Source: Serratia marcescens
GTDB taxonomy: Bacteria; Pseudomonadota; Gammaproteobacteria; Enterobacterales; Enterobacteriaceae
Length of the DNA: 64,000 nucleotides
Direction: 5' to 3'
NCBI RefSeq assembly: GCF_001902635.1
Contig: NZ_MJAO01000011.1
Span: 115,346-179,345, forward strand
Every line of letters begins with the position of its first letter. Position 1 is the first letter of the stretch. Both the position numbers and the translations under genes were made by a program. Of the stretch, positions 51,323 to 61,235 are shown piece by piece. The notes beneath the pieces were generated by a model. The model had not been told where the DNA came from, did not search any database, and saw nothing but the letters and a program-made list of their open reading frames with translations.

Positions 51323-52192
51323 TTATTCGATCTTCTTGCCTTCCAGCAGCCGCTGTACCAGCGGCGCCATGATCAACTCCATCGCCAGCCCCATCTTGCC
51401 GCCCGGTACCACTAACGTATTGATGTGCGAGATAAACGAGCCCTGCAGCATCGCCAGCAGATAGGGGAAGTCTATCTGATCCAGCCCGCGGAAGTGGATC
51501 ACCACGAAGCTTTCGTCCAGTGAGGGAATCGCCTTGGCGGCGAACGGGTTGGAGGTGTCCACCGTCGGCACGCGCTGGAAGTTGATGTGGGTGCGCGAGA
51601 ACTGCGGCGTGATGTAGCTGATGTAGTCTTCCATCGAACGCACCACCGAGTCCATCACCGCTTCGCGGGAGTGGCCGCGCTCGCCGGTATCGCGGATCAG
51701 TTTCTGGATCCACTCCAGGTTGACGATCGGCACCACGCCGACCAGCAGATCGACGTGTTTGGCCACGTCATGGTGCTCGGTGACCACGCCGCCGTGCAAC
51801 CCCTCGTAGAACAGCACGTCGGTCGGCGCCGGCAGCGGCTCCCACGGGGTGAAGGTACCCGGCACCTGATTGTAGGGCACCGCTTCGTCGTAGGTGTGCA
51901 GATACTTGCGCGAGCGGCCGGTGCCGTTTTTGCCGTAGTCGATAAAGCTCTGCTGCAGCAGGCCGAAGTCGTTGGCCTCGGGGCCGAAATAGCTGATGTG
52001 TCTGCCCAGATCGCGCGCCTTGCGGATCGCCGCGTCCATTTCCGGCCGGGTGTAGCGGTGGAAGCTGTCGCCCTCCAGTTCGGCGGCGCGGATGTTGAGC
52101 TGCTGGAAGATCTTGCGGAACGCCACGCTGGTGGTGGTGGTGCCGGCACCGCTGGAACCGGTCACCGCGATAACGGGATGTTTGGCAGACAT
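51323..52192 (-). CDS. prkB: PrkB, phosphoribulokinase-like protein
   Basis: A 289-residue P-loop kinase homologous to phosphoribulokinase, the same length as E. coli PrkB (YhfW-region gene). The Walker A-like motif is GSSGAGTTTTS (from residue 12), with Thr where most P-loops have Lys, a feature shared with E. coli PrkB. Other conserved stretches are LEGDSFHRYTRPEM and YFGPEANDFGLL. Enterobacteria lack RuBisCO, and the real substrate is not known. The start at 52192 aligns with E. coli. Confidence 0.93.
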   Translation of the reverse strand: MSAKHPVIAVTGSSGAGTTTTSVAFRKIFQQLNIRAAELEGDSFHRYTRPEMDAAIRKARDLGRHISYFGPEANDFGLLQQSFIDYGKNGTGRSRKYLHTYDEAVPYNQVPGTFTPWEPLPAPTDVLFYEGLHGGVVTEHHDVAKHVDLLVGVVPIVNLEWIQKLIRDTGERGHSREAVMDSVVRSMEDYISYITPQFSRTHINFQRVPTVDTSNPFAAKAIPSLDESFVVIHFRGLDQIDFPYLLAMLQGSFISHINTLVVPGGKMGLAMELIMAPLVQRLLEGKKIE

Positions 52193-52344
52193 GATGGTTG
52201 TCACTCCGTGTTGAATGCGCCGGCGTCAGGGGGGTATTGTGGGTCTGGTTGACGCTCTCTATTTCAGGGCAAAAATGGTGCGCGCTGGTTTGCAATGCCC
52301 CATTGTTACCTGATTTTTTCCGTCAGTCATAGAACCGAGCGCCA

Positions 52345-52578
52345 CTAAATTTCCTCCTGCCCGGCGCGGAACTGGCCGCGCGGCATGATGTTGACGCTCT
52401 CGTGCAGTTCCGACCACACCAGCACCACTTCGCCGTTTTTCAGCTGGCGGCGCACGTCCTCCACCTTCTGTTCCAGCGAACGTTCGTGTTCGCCGTAATC
52501 GGTGCCTTCGCGCAGTACAAAGGATTCGATCAGGCTGTTCAGGGTGTCGGTTGCCAGTTCTTGCCAGGGAATGATCAC
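52345..52578 (-). CDS. yheU: YheU, small conserved protein
   Basis: A 77-residue protein matching the UPF0270 family (E. coli YheU, 72 residues); the hallmark is [21 protein letters not shown]. Function unknown. The GTG start at 52578 overlaps the yheT stop (GTGA), which fits translational coupling and the family start IIPWQ; a longer frame to 52632 lies inside yheT. Confidence 0.92.
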   Translation of the reverse strand: MIIPWQELATDTLNSLIESFVLREGTDYGEHERSLEQKVEDVRRQLKNGEVVLVWSELHESVNIMPRGQFRAGQEEI

Positions 52579-53555
52579 GTCGGGATGTCCAGATAAGGGG
52601 AAAGCCAGGCTGGAATGCGGTGCTCCAGCCACATATGCGGTTTTTTCAGCGTGCCGCCGACGAAGCCGACGTGGCCGCCGAACTCGGTCAGCTGATATTC
52701 GATATTGCGCGGCAGGCCGGCGATGTCGGGGATCACCTCATGGGTCATGAAGGGGTCGTCCTTCGCATGGATGATCAGCAATGGCGTCTGGATCGCCGGC
52801 AACAGCGGCAAGGCGCTGCAGCGGCGATAATAGTCGGTGGCATCGCTGAAGCCGTGAATGCGCGAGGTGATGGCGTCGTCGAATTCGCGGATGCGCCGCA
52901 GAGCGTTGAGCTGCGACAGCTTGAGCGGCAGGGTGTCCGGGTAATGCAGCAGTTTGCGGGTGGCGTTTTGTTTCAGCTGCCCCAGCAGGTAATGCTGATA
53001 AACGCGGGAGAAGCCTTTCTCCATGCGGAAGGCGCAGGGCTCCAGCATCAGCGGTGCCGAGACCACTACCGCCGCCTGCAACAGGCTGTCGGCGCCTTGC
53101 TGAGCCAGATAGCAGGCCAGCATGTTGCCGCCGAGCGAAACGCCCACCGCGGCGGTCGGCACCTCGCCGTAGCTGTCGCGCAGCCAGTGCAGGAAGAAGC
53201 GTGCATCTTCGGTTTCACCGGAGTGGTAGATGCGCTGCTTGCGGTTGGGCACGCCGCTGCAACCGCGAAAGTGCATCACCACGCCGAGCCAGCCGCGCTC
53301 ACGCCAGGCGTTGAGCAGGCCGTGCGCGTAGGGGCTGTAGAAGCTGCCTTCCAGGCCGTGGAACAGCACCGCGCGCGGTTTGTCGCGCGCCTGCGCCGGA
53401 TCCTCACTCCAGGCGAGATCGACGAAATCACCATCGGGCAATTCCAGCCGTTGCCAATGCGGTTTCAATAACACGCGGCGGCGCACCAGCCGCGGCAACA
53501 GAGTTTGCAGATGCGGGTTACTGGCCCCGGTCAGAGGGCGAAAGGTGTTAGGCAT
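52575..53555 (-). CDS. yheT: YheT, alpha/beta hydrolase
   Basis: A 326-residue alpha/beta hydrolase of the YheT/EMB8 family. The nucleophile elbow is GVSLGGNML, the acid lies near IIHAKDDPF and the His in GGHVGFVGG. It is a putative esterase with unknown substrate. It is about 14 residues shorter at the N-terminus than E. coli YheT. yheU overlaps its end. Confidence 0.93.
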   Translation of the reverse strand: MPNTFRPLTGASNPHLQTLLPRLVRRRVLLKPHWQRLELPDGDFVDLAWSEDPAQARDKPRAVLFHGLEGSFYSPYAHGLLNAWRERGWLGVVMHFRGCSGVPNRKQRIYHSGETEDARFFLHWLRDSYGEVPTAAVGVSLGGNMLACYLAQQGADSLLQAAVVVSAPLMLEPCAFRMEKGFSRVYQHYLLGQLKQNATRKLLHYPDTLPLKLSQLNALRRIREFDDAITSRIHGFSDATDYYRRCSALPLLPAIQTPLLIIHAKDDPFMTHEVIPDIAGLPRNIEYQLTEFGGHVGFVGGTLKKPHMWLEHRIPAWLSPYLDIPT

Positions 53556-53674
53556 AGGCTGAGTAAAAATGTTGTGGGTGGCTATTGTGAGATCCCTGGC
53601 GCACTGTTAGCTTCAATACCAATAACTAACAATGATACTGCAAAAAAGCGCCTTGGGTGAGGAGCACCCGTGCC

Positions 53675-54277
53675 ATGGAACCGAGTTTATTCCTTTCGAT
53701 GTTGGGCTTCCTGTGGGTCGCCGCCATTACGCCTGGCCCCAATAACCTGCTGCTGACCACCTCCGGTGCCAATTTCGGCTTTATGCGATCGCTGTGGCTG
53801 ATGCTCGGCATCATGCTCGGCATGCAGAGCATTTTGCTGCTGGTGGCCTTCGGTGTCGGCAGCCTGATCCTGGTCTACCCGTCGCTGCACCTGATCCTGA
53901 AAATCCTCGGCAGTTTGTACCTGTTATGGCTGGCGTGGAAAGTCGCTACCGCCGCCTATGAAAAACTGGAAACCGACGTGGCGCCGCCGCAACCGGTGCG
54001 GCTGTATCAGGGCTGGCTGCTGCAGTTCCTCAACCCGAAAGCCTGGCTGATGGCGCTGGGGGCGGTGGCCAGCTTCAGCCTGGCGGGCGATAAGTACAAC
54101 GGCTCCATTGCGGCGATCGCGCTGGGCATTTTGGTGGTAAACATCGTCGCCGGCATTATCTGGCTGGCGTTCGGCACCGTGATCGGCCGCCTGCTACGCA
54201 GCAAAAAGGCCTGGGTTATCTTCAACGTTTCCATGGGGTTGTTGACCGCAGCCTGTGTGTTACTGATCTGGCATTAA
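53675..54277 (+). CDS. LysE/RhtB-family amino-acid exporter
   Basis: A 200-residue inner-membrane protein with about six hydrophobic segments and the family signature ITPGPNNLLL near the N-terminus. Such proteins export amino acids or their derivatives; the substrate here is unknown. The ATG at 53675 has GAGGAG upstream. The gene lies between yheT and a PhzF-family gene 10 bases downstream and is likely co-transcribed with it. It is not found at this place in E. coli. Confidence 0.9.
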   Translation: MEPSLFLSMLGFLWVAAITPGPNNLLLTTSGANFGFMRSLWLMLGIMLGMQSILLLVAFGVGSLILVYPSLHLILKILGSLYLLWLAWKVATAAYEKLETDVAPPQPVRLYQGWLLQFLNPKAWLMALGAVASFSLAGDKYNGSIAAIALGILVVNIVAGIIWLAFGTVIGRLLRSKKAWVIFNVSMGLLTAACVLLIWH

Positions 54278-54287
54278 GGAGCGAACG

Positions 54288-55070
54288 ATGGCGGAAAACT
54301 ATTATCACGTGGTTGCCTTTACCGGCGAAGGGCTGCGCGGCAACCCGGCCGGGGTTTGCCTGCTGACGCAGCCGCTGCCGACGGCGCGGCTGCAGGCGAT
54401 CGCCAACGAGATCGGCCTGCCGGAAACCAGCTTTGTCTGGGATGACGGCGACATGACCGCTATCCGCTGGTTTACCCCGGAACGCGAGGTCGATCTTTGC
54501 GGCCACGGTACCCTGGCGGCGGCGCATGTGATGTTCAGCGCGGTCAATCCGGCGCTGCAGGATATCCGCTTCCGTTCGGCCGGCGGCGAGCTGTTCGTCA
54601 AGCGCGATGCGCAGGACGGGGAACGGCTGGTGCTCGACTTCCCCGCCCGGCCGCCGCAGAAAGTGGCTGAACCGGCGGACCTGGCGGCGCTGCTGGGCGT
54701 GCAGCCGCAGGAAGTGTGGCAGGCGAAAGCGCTGCTGGTGGTGCTGGAAAGCGAGGCGCAGGTGCGCGCGCTGCGGCCGGACATTCCGGCGCTGATCGCG
54801 TTGGCCGGGCGTGCGGTGATCGTTACCGCGCGGGGTAACCGTGTGGACTTCGTTTCGCGCTATTTCACGCTCGACGGCGGTGAAGATCCGGTCACCGGCT
54901 CCGCGCACTGCACGCTGATGCCTTACTGGACGGCGCGCCTCGGCCGCCATCGGCTGCATGCGCGGCAGATCTCGGCGCGCGGCGGCGAGCTGTTCTGCGA
55001 ACTGCAAGGGGACCGCACGCTGCTCGGCGGCTATGCTCACGTGTTCCTGCGCGGGACGATCGCGCTGTAA
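54288..55070 (+). CDS. PhzF-family isomerase-like protein
   Basis: A 260-residue protein of the PhzF/diaminopimelate-epimerase fold. Family motifs are GNPAGVCLL, the Glu of LPETSFVWD, ELCGHGTLA-like VDLCGHGTLAAAH and GSAHCTLMPYW. No full phenazine gene set is nearby, so a phenazine role is unlikely; many PhzF proteins have unknown isomerase activity. It follows the LysE-type gene after 10 bases. Confidence 0.9.
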   Translation: MAENYYHVVAFTGEGLRGNPAGVCLLTQPLPTARLQAIANEIGLPETSFVWDDGDMTAIRWFTPEREVDLCGHGTLAAAHVMFSAVNPALQDIRFRSAGGELFVKRDAQDGERLVLDFPARPPQKVAEPADLAALLGVQPQEVWQAKALLVVLESEAQVRALRPDIPALIALAGRAVIVTARGNRVDFVSRYFTLDGGEDPVTGSAHCTLMPYWTARLGRHRLHARQISARGGELFCELQGDRTLLGGYAHVFLRGTIAL

Positions 55071-55184
55071 CCTCCTCTAATATTACATTGGGTAATAAAA
55101 AAGACTTTTTTATTCTTTTATCGCTCGTCATCGCTCAGATAAAACTGTCAGTAACTGAACAGATTTTTATCAATGGAGCGGAAC

Positions 55185-56180
55185 ATGGCGGGCAAATTCT
55201 TTTCCTTACGCAACGCGGCGCTGTTGGCGCTGTCGTTCAGCGCGGCCAGCGCCTACGCGGTGGACGTGACCGTGGCGTACCAGACCTCGGCGGAGCCGGC
55301 CAAGGTGGCGCAGGCGGAAAACAGCTTCGCCAAACGATCCGGCGCGACCGTCGACTGGCGTAAGTTCGACAGCGGCTCCAGCGTGTTGCGCGCGCTGGCC
55401 TCCGGCGACGTGCAGATCGGCAATATCGGCTCCAGCCCGCTGGCGGTGGCTGCCAGCCAAAAACTCCCCATCGAAGTGTTCCTCATCGCCTCGCAGCTCG
55501 GCAGCTCCGAAGCGCTGGTGGTGAAGAACGACATCAAAAGCCCGCAGGATCTGATCGGCAAGCGCATCGCGGTGCCGTTTATCTCCACCACCCATTACAG
55601 CCTGCTGGCCTCGCTCAAGCATTGGGGCATCAAGCCTGAACAGGTGAAGATCCTCAATCTGCAGCCGCCGGCCATCGCCGCCGCCTGGCAGCGCGGTGAT
55701 ATCGACGGCGCTTACGTCTGGGCGCCGGTGGTCAATGAACTGGCCAAACAGGGCAAGGTGTTGACCGACTCCGCGCAGGTGGGCGAATGGGGTTCGCCGA
55801 CGCTGGACGTGTGGGTGGTGCGCAAAGACTTTGCCGAGAAACATCCCGACGTGGTGACCGCCTTTGCCGCCAGCGCCCTGCAGGCGCAAAAGGCCTACCT
55901 GGCGGCGCCGGAACAGTGGCTGAAAGAGCCGAGTCATCTCAGCACGCTGGCGCGCTTGAGCGGCGTGCCGGAAGCGCAGGTGCCGGAGCTGGTGAAGGGG
56001 AACCGTTATCTGCCGGTGGCGGATCAGGTTGCCCAGCTCGGCCAGCCGGTGGACAAGGCGATCCGCGATACCGCCGAATTCCTCAAGCAGCAGGGCAAGA
56101 TCCCGCAGGTCGACAGCGACTACAGCGCCTACGTGACCGACCGTTTTGTGAAACAGGTGCAGGCTGCGCCGCAGTCGTAA
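55185..56180 (+). CDS. tauA: TauA, taurine-binding periplasmic protein
   Basis: A 331-residue ABC substrate-binding protein for taurine and other sulfonates. The signal peptide starts MAGKFFSLRNAAL and is cleaved near SAYAVD. Binding-protein motifs include VTVAYQTSAEPAK and DVQIGNIGSSPLAVAAS. Of two ATGs, 55185 was chosen because GGAG lies seven bases ahead of it; 55173 has no such site. First gene of tauABCD, expected to need CysB/Cbl under sulfate limitation. Confidence 0.96.
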   Translation: MAGKFFSLRNAALLALSFSAASAYAVDVTVAYQTSAEPAKVAQAENSFAKRSGATVDWRKFDSGSSVLRALASGDVQIGNIGSSPLAVAASQKLPIEVFLIASQLGSSEALVVKNDIKSPQDLIGKRIAVPFISTTHYSLLASLKHWGIKPEQVKILNLQPPAIAAAWQRGDIDGAYVWAPVVNELAKQGKVLTDSAQVGEWGSPTLDVWVVRKDFAEKHPDVVTAFAASALQAQKAYLAAPEQWLKEPSHLSTLARLSGVPEAQVPELVKGNRYLPVADQVAQLGQPVDKAIRDTAEFLKQQGKIPQVDSDYSAYVTDRFVKQVQAAPQS

Positions 56181-56189
56181 GGAAGCAGG

Positions 56190-56957
56190 ATGCTAAACGT
56201 CAATCATCTTTCAGCAGAGTATCAGGGGCGGCCCGCGCTGCGTGACGTATCGTTCCAGATCGCCGCCGGGCAACTGGTGGTGGTGCTCGGCCCGTCGGGC
56301 TGCGGCAAGACCACGCTGCTGAATTTGATCGCCGGGTTTATCGAGCCTTCAGCTGGCAGCATCACGCTGGATGGAGCGCCCGTTCATGGCCCGAGCGCCG
56401 AACGGGGCGTGGTGTTCCAGCATGAGGGCTTACTGCCGTGGCGCAACGTGGTGGACAACGTCGAGTTCGGCCTGCAGCTGGCCGGCGTCGGCAAGGCGCA
56501 GCGCCGCCAGGTGGCGGAGCAGATGCTGCAGCGCGTGGGGCTGGCGGGCTATGAACAGCACTTTATCTGGCAGCTGTCCGGCGGCATGCGCCAACGCGTC
56601 GGCATCGCCCGCGCTCTGGCCGCCGATCCGCGTCTGCTGTTGCTGGACGAGCCGTTCGGCGCGCTGGACGCGTTCACCCGCGAGCAGATGCAGGAGCTGT
56701 TGCTGACCATTTGGCGCGATACCGGCAAGCAGGTGCTGCTGATCACCCACGATATCGAAGAGGCGGTGTTCCTCGCCAGCGAGCTGCTGCTGCTGTCGCC
56801 GGGGCCGGGGCAGGTGGTGGAGCGGCTGTCGCTGAACTTCGGCCAACGCTATGCCGCTGGTGAAGACTGCCGCACCATCAAGTCCGATCCTGAATTTATC
56901 GCGCAGCGCGAATACGTGTTGGGCAAAGTTTTCCAACAGCGCGAGGCCTTGCTATGA
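56190..56957 (+). CDS. tauB: TauB, taurine ABC transporter ATPase
   Basis: A 255-residue ABC ATPase. Walker A is GPSGCGKTT, the signature LSGGMRQRV, and Walker [13 protein letters not shown], with the switch His in ITHDIEEAV. It powers TauC for sulfonate import. It lies 9 bases after tauA and overlaps tauC by 4 bases. Confidence 0.97.
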   Translation: MLNVNHLSAEYQGRPALRDVSFQIAAGQLVVVLGPSGCGKTTLLNLIAGFIEPSAGSITLDGAPVHGPSAERGVVFQHEGLLPWRNVVDNVEFGLQLAGVGKAQRRQVAEQMLQRVGLAGYEQHFIWQLSGGMRQRVGIARALAADPRLLLLDEPFGALDAFTREQMQELLLTIWRDTGKQVLLITHDIEEAVFLASELLLLSPGPGQVVERLSLNFGQRYAAGEDCRTIKSDPEFIAQREYVLGKVFQQREALL

Positions 56958-57790
56958 GCCTGCATTCCACTCTGAAGGCCGCGGCGCAGCCGCAGGGCAA
57001 AGCGATGCGCCGTTTCAGCGTGCCGCGCAACGTTTGGCTGAGCGGCGCCACACTGTTGACGGTGTTGATCGTCTGGTGGGGCGTGACGGCGTTGCAGCTG
57101 ATCAGCCCGCTGTTTTTGCCAGCGCCGCAGCAGGTGCTGCACCAGCTGATCACCATCGCCAGCCCGCAAGGCTTTATGGACGCCACGCTGTGGCAGCATC
57201 TGGCGGCCAGCCTGGGGCGTATTCTGGTGGCGCTGCTGGCGGCGGTGATCGTTGGCATTCCGGTGGGCATCGCCATGGGGCTGAACGACACGGTGCGCGG
57301 CATCCTCGATCCGCTGATTGAGATCTATCGCCCGGTGCCGCCACTGGCCTATCTCCCGCTGATGGTGATTTGGTTCGGCATCGGCGAAACCTCGAAGATC
57401 TTGCTGATTTATCTGGCGATCTTTGCGCCGGTGACGCTCTCTGCCGTGGCCGGCGTACGCAGCGTGGCTCAGGTGAGGGTGCGTGCCGCCCGCACGTTGG
57501 GCGCCACGCGCTGGCAGGTGCTGCGTTTCGTGGTGCTGCCGAGCGCGCTGCCGGAGATCCTGACCGGCATTCGCATCGGGCTGGGCGTCGGCTGGTCGAC
57601 GCTGGTGGCCGCCGAACTGATCGCCGCCACGCGCGGCCTGGGATTTATGGTGCAATCCGCCGGTGAGTTTCTGGCGACCGACGTGGTGTTGGCCGGCATC
57701 GGCGTGATTGCGGTGATTGCATTTGGGCTGGAGCTGGGGTTGCGTGCCCTGCAGCGCCGATTGACCCCGTGGCATGGAGTACAGCAATGA
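56954..57790 (+). CDS. tauC: TauC, taurine ABC transporter permease
   Basis: A 278-residue inner-membrane permease with about six hydrophobic segments and the EAA-type loop ([25 protein letters not shown]) that contacts the ATPase. It overlaps tauB and tauD by 4 bases each, so tauBCD are translationally coupled. Confidence 0.97.
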   Translation: MSLHSTLKAAAQPQGKAMRRFSVPRNVWLSGATLLTVLIVWWGVTALQLISPLFLPAPQQVLHQLITIASPQGFMDATLWQHLAASLGRILVALLAAVIVGIPVGIAMGLNDTVRGILDPLIEIYRPVPPLAYLPLMVIWFGIGETSKILLIYLAIFAPVTLSAVAGVRSVAQVRVRAARTLGATRWQVLRFVVLPSALPEILTGIRIGLGVGWSTLVAAELIAATRGLGFMVQSAGEFLATDVVLAGIGVIAVIAFGLELGLRALQRRLTPWHGVQQ

Positions 57791-58635
57791 ACGAACGTCT
57801 GAATATCACCCCGCTGGGGCCTTACATCGGGGCGCTGGTGGAAAACGTCGAGTTGGCCCGGCCGCTGGGCGACGGCCAGTTTGAACAGCTTTATCATGCC
57901 TTGCTGAAGCATCAGGTGCTGTTCTTCCGCAATCAGCCGATCACGCCGCTGCAGCAGCGCGATCTGGCCGGCCGCTTCGGCGATCTGCATATCCATCCGG
58001 TCTATCCGCACGCCACCGACGTGGAAGAGATCATCGTGCTCGATACCCACGACGACAACCCGCCGGACAACGATAACTGGCACACCGACGTGACCTTTAT
58101 CGAGAACCCGCCACTGGGGGCGATCCTGGCGGCCAAGACGCTGCCTGCTACCGGCGGCGACACGCTGTGGGCCAGCGGCATTGCCGCCTATGAGGCGCTG
58201 TCGGCGCCGTTCAGAACGCTGTTAGCGGGGCTGCGTGCGGAGCATGACTTCACCAAGTCATTCCCGGAACACAAACATCGCGGCAGTGAAGAGGAGCATC
58301 AGCGCTGGCAACTGGCGGTGCAGAAAAACCCGCCGCTGCTGCATCCGGTGGTGCGCACCCACCCGGTCAGCGGCCGGCAGGCGCTGTTCGTCAATGAAGG
58401 GTTCACTACGCGGATCGTCGATCTGGCGCCGAAAGAGAGCGACGCTTTGCTGAACTTCCTATTTGCTCACATCACCAAACCGGAGTTTCAGGTGCGATGG
58501 CGCTGGCAGGAAAATGATGTGGCGATCTGGGATAACCGCGTGACGCAGCATTACGCCAACGCGGATTATCTGCCGCAGCGGCGCATCATGCACCGCGCGA
58601 CCATTCTGGGGGATAGGCCTTTTTACAAGGCCTGA
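57787..58635 (+). CDS. tauD: TauD, taurine dioxygenase
   Basis: A 282-residue Fe(II)/2-oxoglutarate-dependent oxygenase releasing sulfite and aminoacetaldehyde from taurine. The metal ligands are in NWHTDVTF (HxD) and the distal His in [11 protein letters not shown]; the 2-oxoglutarate Arg is in RRIMHRATI. It is the last gene of tauABCD. Its stop lies 3 bases from the stop of the convergent yheS. Confidence 0.97.
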   Translation: MNERLNITPLGPYIGALVENVELARPLGDGQFEQLYHALLKHQVLFFRNQPITPLQQRDLAGRFGDLHIHPVYPHATDVEEIIVLDTHDDNPPDNDNWHTDVTFIENPPLGAILAAKTLPATGGDTLWASGIAAYEALSAPFRTLLAGLRAEHDFTKSFPEHKHRGSEEEHQRWQLAVQKNPPLLHPVVRTHPVSGRQALFVNEGFTTRIVDLAPKESDALLNFLFAHITKPEFQVRWRWQENDVAIWDNRVTQHYANADYLPQRRIMHRATILGDRPFYKA

Positions 58636-58638
58636 GGC

Positions 58639-60552
58639 TTAGGCTTCGAACGCCTGCGTTAACTGCTCCAGCTGTTCCTGCGCATCCAGCCAGGTCATTT
58701 CCGTCTCTTCCAGCGCGGATTTGGCCTGGCTTTGCTTTTGCAGGCAATCGGTCAACTCGGCCTTGCGGCTGATGTCGTACAGCGCGGAATCCGCCAACTG
58801 CTCTTCCACCGCCGCCAATTCGGCGCCCAGTTTTTCCATCTGCTGTTCCAGCTTGGCGATCTGCTTGCGCAGCGGTTGGGTCTGCGTGCGGAACTCCGCC
58901 TCGCGGCGTTTTTGATCCTTGCGCGCCTGCGCGCTGTTGCCGCCGCTCTCTTTTTCCGGCGCGTCCTGCTGGCTTTCCTGGCGCTGCAGATCGATCAGCC
59001 ACTGCTGGTAGTCGTCGAGATCGCCCTCGAAAGGTTCGACCTGGCCGTCGTGCACCAGGTACAGATCGTCGGTGGTGGAGCGCAGCAAGTGACGGTCGTG
59101 CGAGACCACCACCAACGCGCCTTCGAAATCGATCAGCGCCTCGGTCAACGCCTGACGCATGTCGAGATCCAGGTGGTTGGTCGGTTCATCGAGCAGCAGC
59201 AGGTTCGGGCGCTGCCAGACGATCAGCGCCAGCACCAGCCGCGCCTTCTCGCCGCCGGAGAAGCGTTCGGTCACTTCGCTGACTTTATCGCCCTGGAAGC
59301 CGAAACCGCCCAGATAGTCGCGCAGCTGCTGCTCCAGTACCCGTGGGGCGATGCGGCTCAGGTGTTGCAGCGGCGATTCGTCGGCGCGCAGGAACTCCAG
59401 CTGGTGCTGGGCGAAGTAACCCAGCTTGATGCCTTTCGCCAGGCCGATCTCGCCGCTCAGCGGTTCCAGGGTGCCGGCCAGCAGTTTGATCAGCGTCGAT
59501 TTACCGGCGCCGTTGCGGCCGAGCAGGCCAATGCGCGAGCCGGGCACCAGGTTCAGCTTGATTGACTTCAGGATCACCTTGTCGCCATAGCCGGCGCTGA
59601 CTTTGTCCATGCGCAGCAACGGGTTCGGCAGGCTTTCCGGCGGACGGAAGCTGAAGGTGAACGGGTTGTCCACGTGCGCCGGGGCGATCAGCTCCATGCG
59701 CTCCAGCATCTTGATGCGGCTCTGCGCCTGTTTGGCCTTGGTCGCCTGCGCGCGGAAACGGTCGATATAGCTTTGCAGATGCGCCACTTTCTCTTGCTGA
59801 TGCTGATACAGCGACTGCTGCTGTGCCAGTTTGGTGGCGCGCTGGCGTTCGAACGACGAATAGTTGCCGGTGTACTCGTTCATCGTCTGTTGTTCGATAT
59901 GCAGGATCTTGTCGACGATCGGATCGAGGAAATCGCGGTCGTGCGAGATTAGCACCAGCGTGCCGGGATAGCTTTTCAGCCAGCGTTCCAGCCAGATCAC
60001 CGCGTCGAGATCCAGGTGGTTGGTCGGTTCGTCGAGCAGCAGCAGGTCGGAACGGCACACCAGCGCCTGAGCCAGGTTGAGGCGCATGCGCCAGCCGCCG
60101 GAAAAATCGCGCACCGGGCTTTGCAGCTGTTCGTTGGAGAAGCCGAGGCCGTGCAGCAGGCTGGCGGCGCGGGAGCGGATAGTCCAGGCGTCGATGGCGT
60201 CCAGTTTGCCGTGCAGGGTGGCGATGGCGTGGCCGTCGTTGCGGTCGTTGGCCACCTGCAATTCGGCTTCGAGCTGGCGAAACTCACGGTCGCCGTCGAT
60301 AACATACTCGATCGCCGCCACGTCCAGCGCCGGCGTCTCCTGGTTGACCCAGGCCAGCGCCCAGTTGCCGGGGAAGGTGAAGCTGCCGCCGTCCGCCGCG
60401 ATCTCGCCCTTCAGCAGCGACAGCAGCGTGGATTTGCCGCAGCCGTTTTTGCCCACCAGGCCGACCTTCTGACCTGGATTAACCGTCGCCGTGGCGTTGT
60501 CCAGCAGGACGCGGATGCCGCGTCGGATTTGTAGCGAGGAGAATACAATCAT
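58639..60552 (-). CDS. yheS: YheS, ABC-F family ATPase
   Basis: A 637-residue soluble ABC-F protein with two ATPase domains. Walker A motifs are GLVGKNGCGKST and GLLGRNGAGKST, and both domains have LDEPTNHLDLD; the P-site linker region lies between. The C-terminal coiled coil (QLEQLTQAFEA end) is typical. ABC-F proteins act on ribosomes; a role for YheS in translation is inferred. It is divergent from kefG. Confidence 0.96.
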   Translation of the reverse strand: MIVFSSLQIRRGIRVLLDNATATVNPGQKVGLVGKNGCGKSTLLSLLKGEIAADGGSFTFPGNWALAWVNQETPALDVAAIEYVIDGDREFRQLEAELQVANDRNDGHAIATLHGKLDAIDAWTIRSRAASLLHGLGFSNEQLQSPVRDFSGGWRMRLNLAQALVCRSDLLLLDEPTNHLDLDAVIWLERWLKSYPGTLVLISHDRDFLDPIVDKILHIEQQTMNEYTGNYSSFERQRATKLAQQQSLYQHQQEKVAHLQSYIDRFRAQATKAKQAQSRIKMLERMELIAPAHVDNPFTFSFRPPESLPNPLLRMDKVSAGYGDKVILKSIKLNLVPGSRIGLLGRNGAGKSTLIKLLAGTLEPLSGEIGLAKGIKLGYFAQHQLEFLRADESPLQHLSRIAPRVLEQQLRDYLGGFGFQGDKVSEVTERFSGGEKARLVLALIVWQRPNLLLLDEPTNHLDLDMRQALTEALIDFEGALVVVSHDRHLLRSTTDDLYLVHDGQVEPFEGDLDDYQQWLIDLQRQESQQDAPEKESGGNSAQARKDQKRREAEFRTQTQPLRKQIAKLEQQMEKLGAELAAVEEQLADSALYDISRKAELTDCLQKQSQAKSALEETEMTWLDAQEQLEQLTQAFEA

Positions 60553-60678
60553 AAAGCGCCGTATGTTCAGAGTATGTTAAATTATCATTAAGGTAACAGA
60601 GCGCGCAGCGCGCGCTGTTTTTGTCTTTGCGATGCATGGTAACGGAAAACCGCTACCCTGACGACGCTTTGGAGGGGA

Positions 60679-61233
60679 ATGATGTCGCAGCCGCCCAAGG
60701 TCTTGCTGCTGTATGCCCATCCGGAATCTCATGACTCGGTGGCGAACCGGGTTTTGCTTCGACCGGCGCAGCAGTTGGAACATGTCACCGTGCACGATCT
60801 CTACGCGCACTACCCTGATTTTTTTATCGATATCCATCACGAACAACAGCTGCTGCGTGAGCATCAGGTCATCGTGTTTCAACACCCTCTGTATACCTAC
60901 AGCTGCCCGGCGTTGCTGAAGGAGTGGCTGGATCGCGTGCTGGCGCGCGGCTTTGCCAGCGGGGTGGGCGGCAATGCGCTGGCGGGCAAATACTGGCGTT
61001 CGGTGATCACCACCGGCGAGCCGGAAGGCGCCTACCGCACCGGTGGTTATAACCGTTATCCGATGGAGGACATTCTGCGGCCGTTCGAACTGACCGCTGG
61101 AATGTGCCGTATGCACTGGCTGACGCCGTTCGTGGTGTATTGGGCGCGACGGCAAAAGCCGGAGGTGCTGCGCAGCCACGCGGACGCCTATGGCGACTGG
61201 CTGCGCCACCCGCTGCCGCACGGAGGGCGGTAA
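60679..61233 (+). CDS. kefG: KefG, ancillary protein of KefB
   Basis: A 184-residue flavodoxin-like quinone-oxidoreductase-family protein, the same length as E. coli KefG. Motifs include [37 protein letters not shown] and SVITTGEPE. It is needed for full activity of the KefB potassium-efflux system. GGAGG precedes a tandem ATG start. kefB begins 2 bases after its stop, but that gene is broken here. Confidence 0.96.
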   Translation: MMSQPPKVLLLYAHPESHDSVANRVLLRPAQQLEHVTVHDLYAHYPDFFIDIHHEQQLLREHQVIVFQHPLYTYSCPALLKEWLDRVLARGFASGVGGNALAGKYWRSVITTGEPEGAYRTGGYNRYPMEDILRPFELTAGMCRMHWLTPFVVYWARRQKPEVLRSHADAYGDWLRHPLPHGGR

Positions 61234-61235
61234 CC

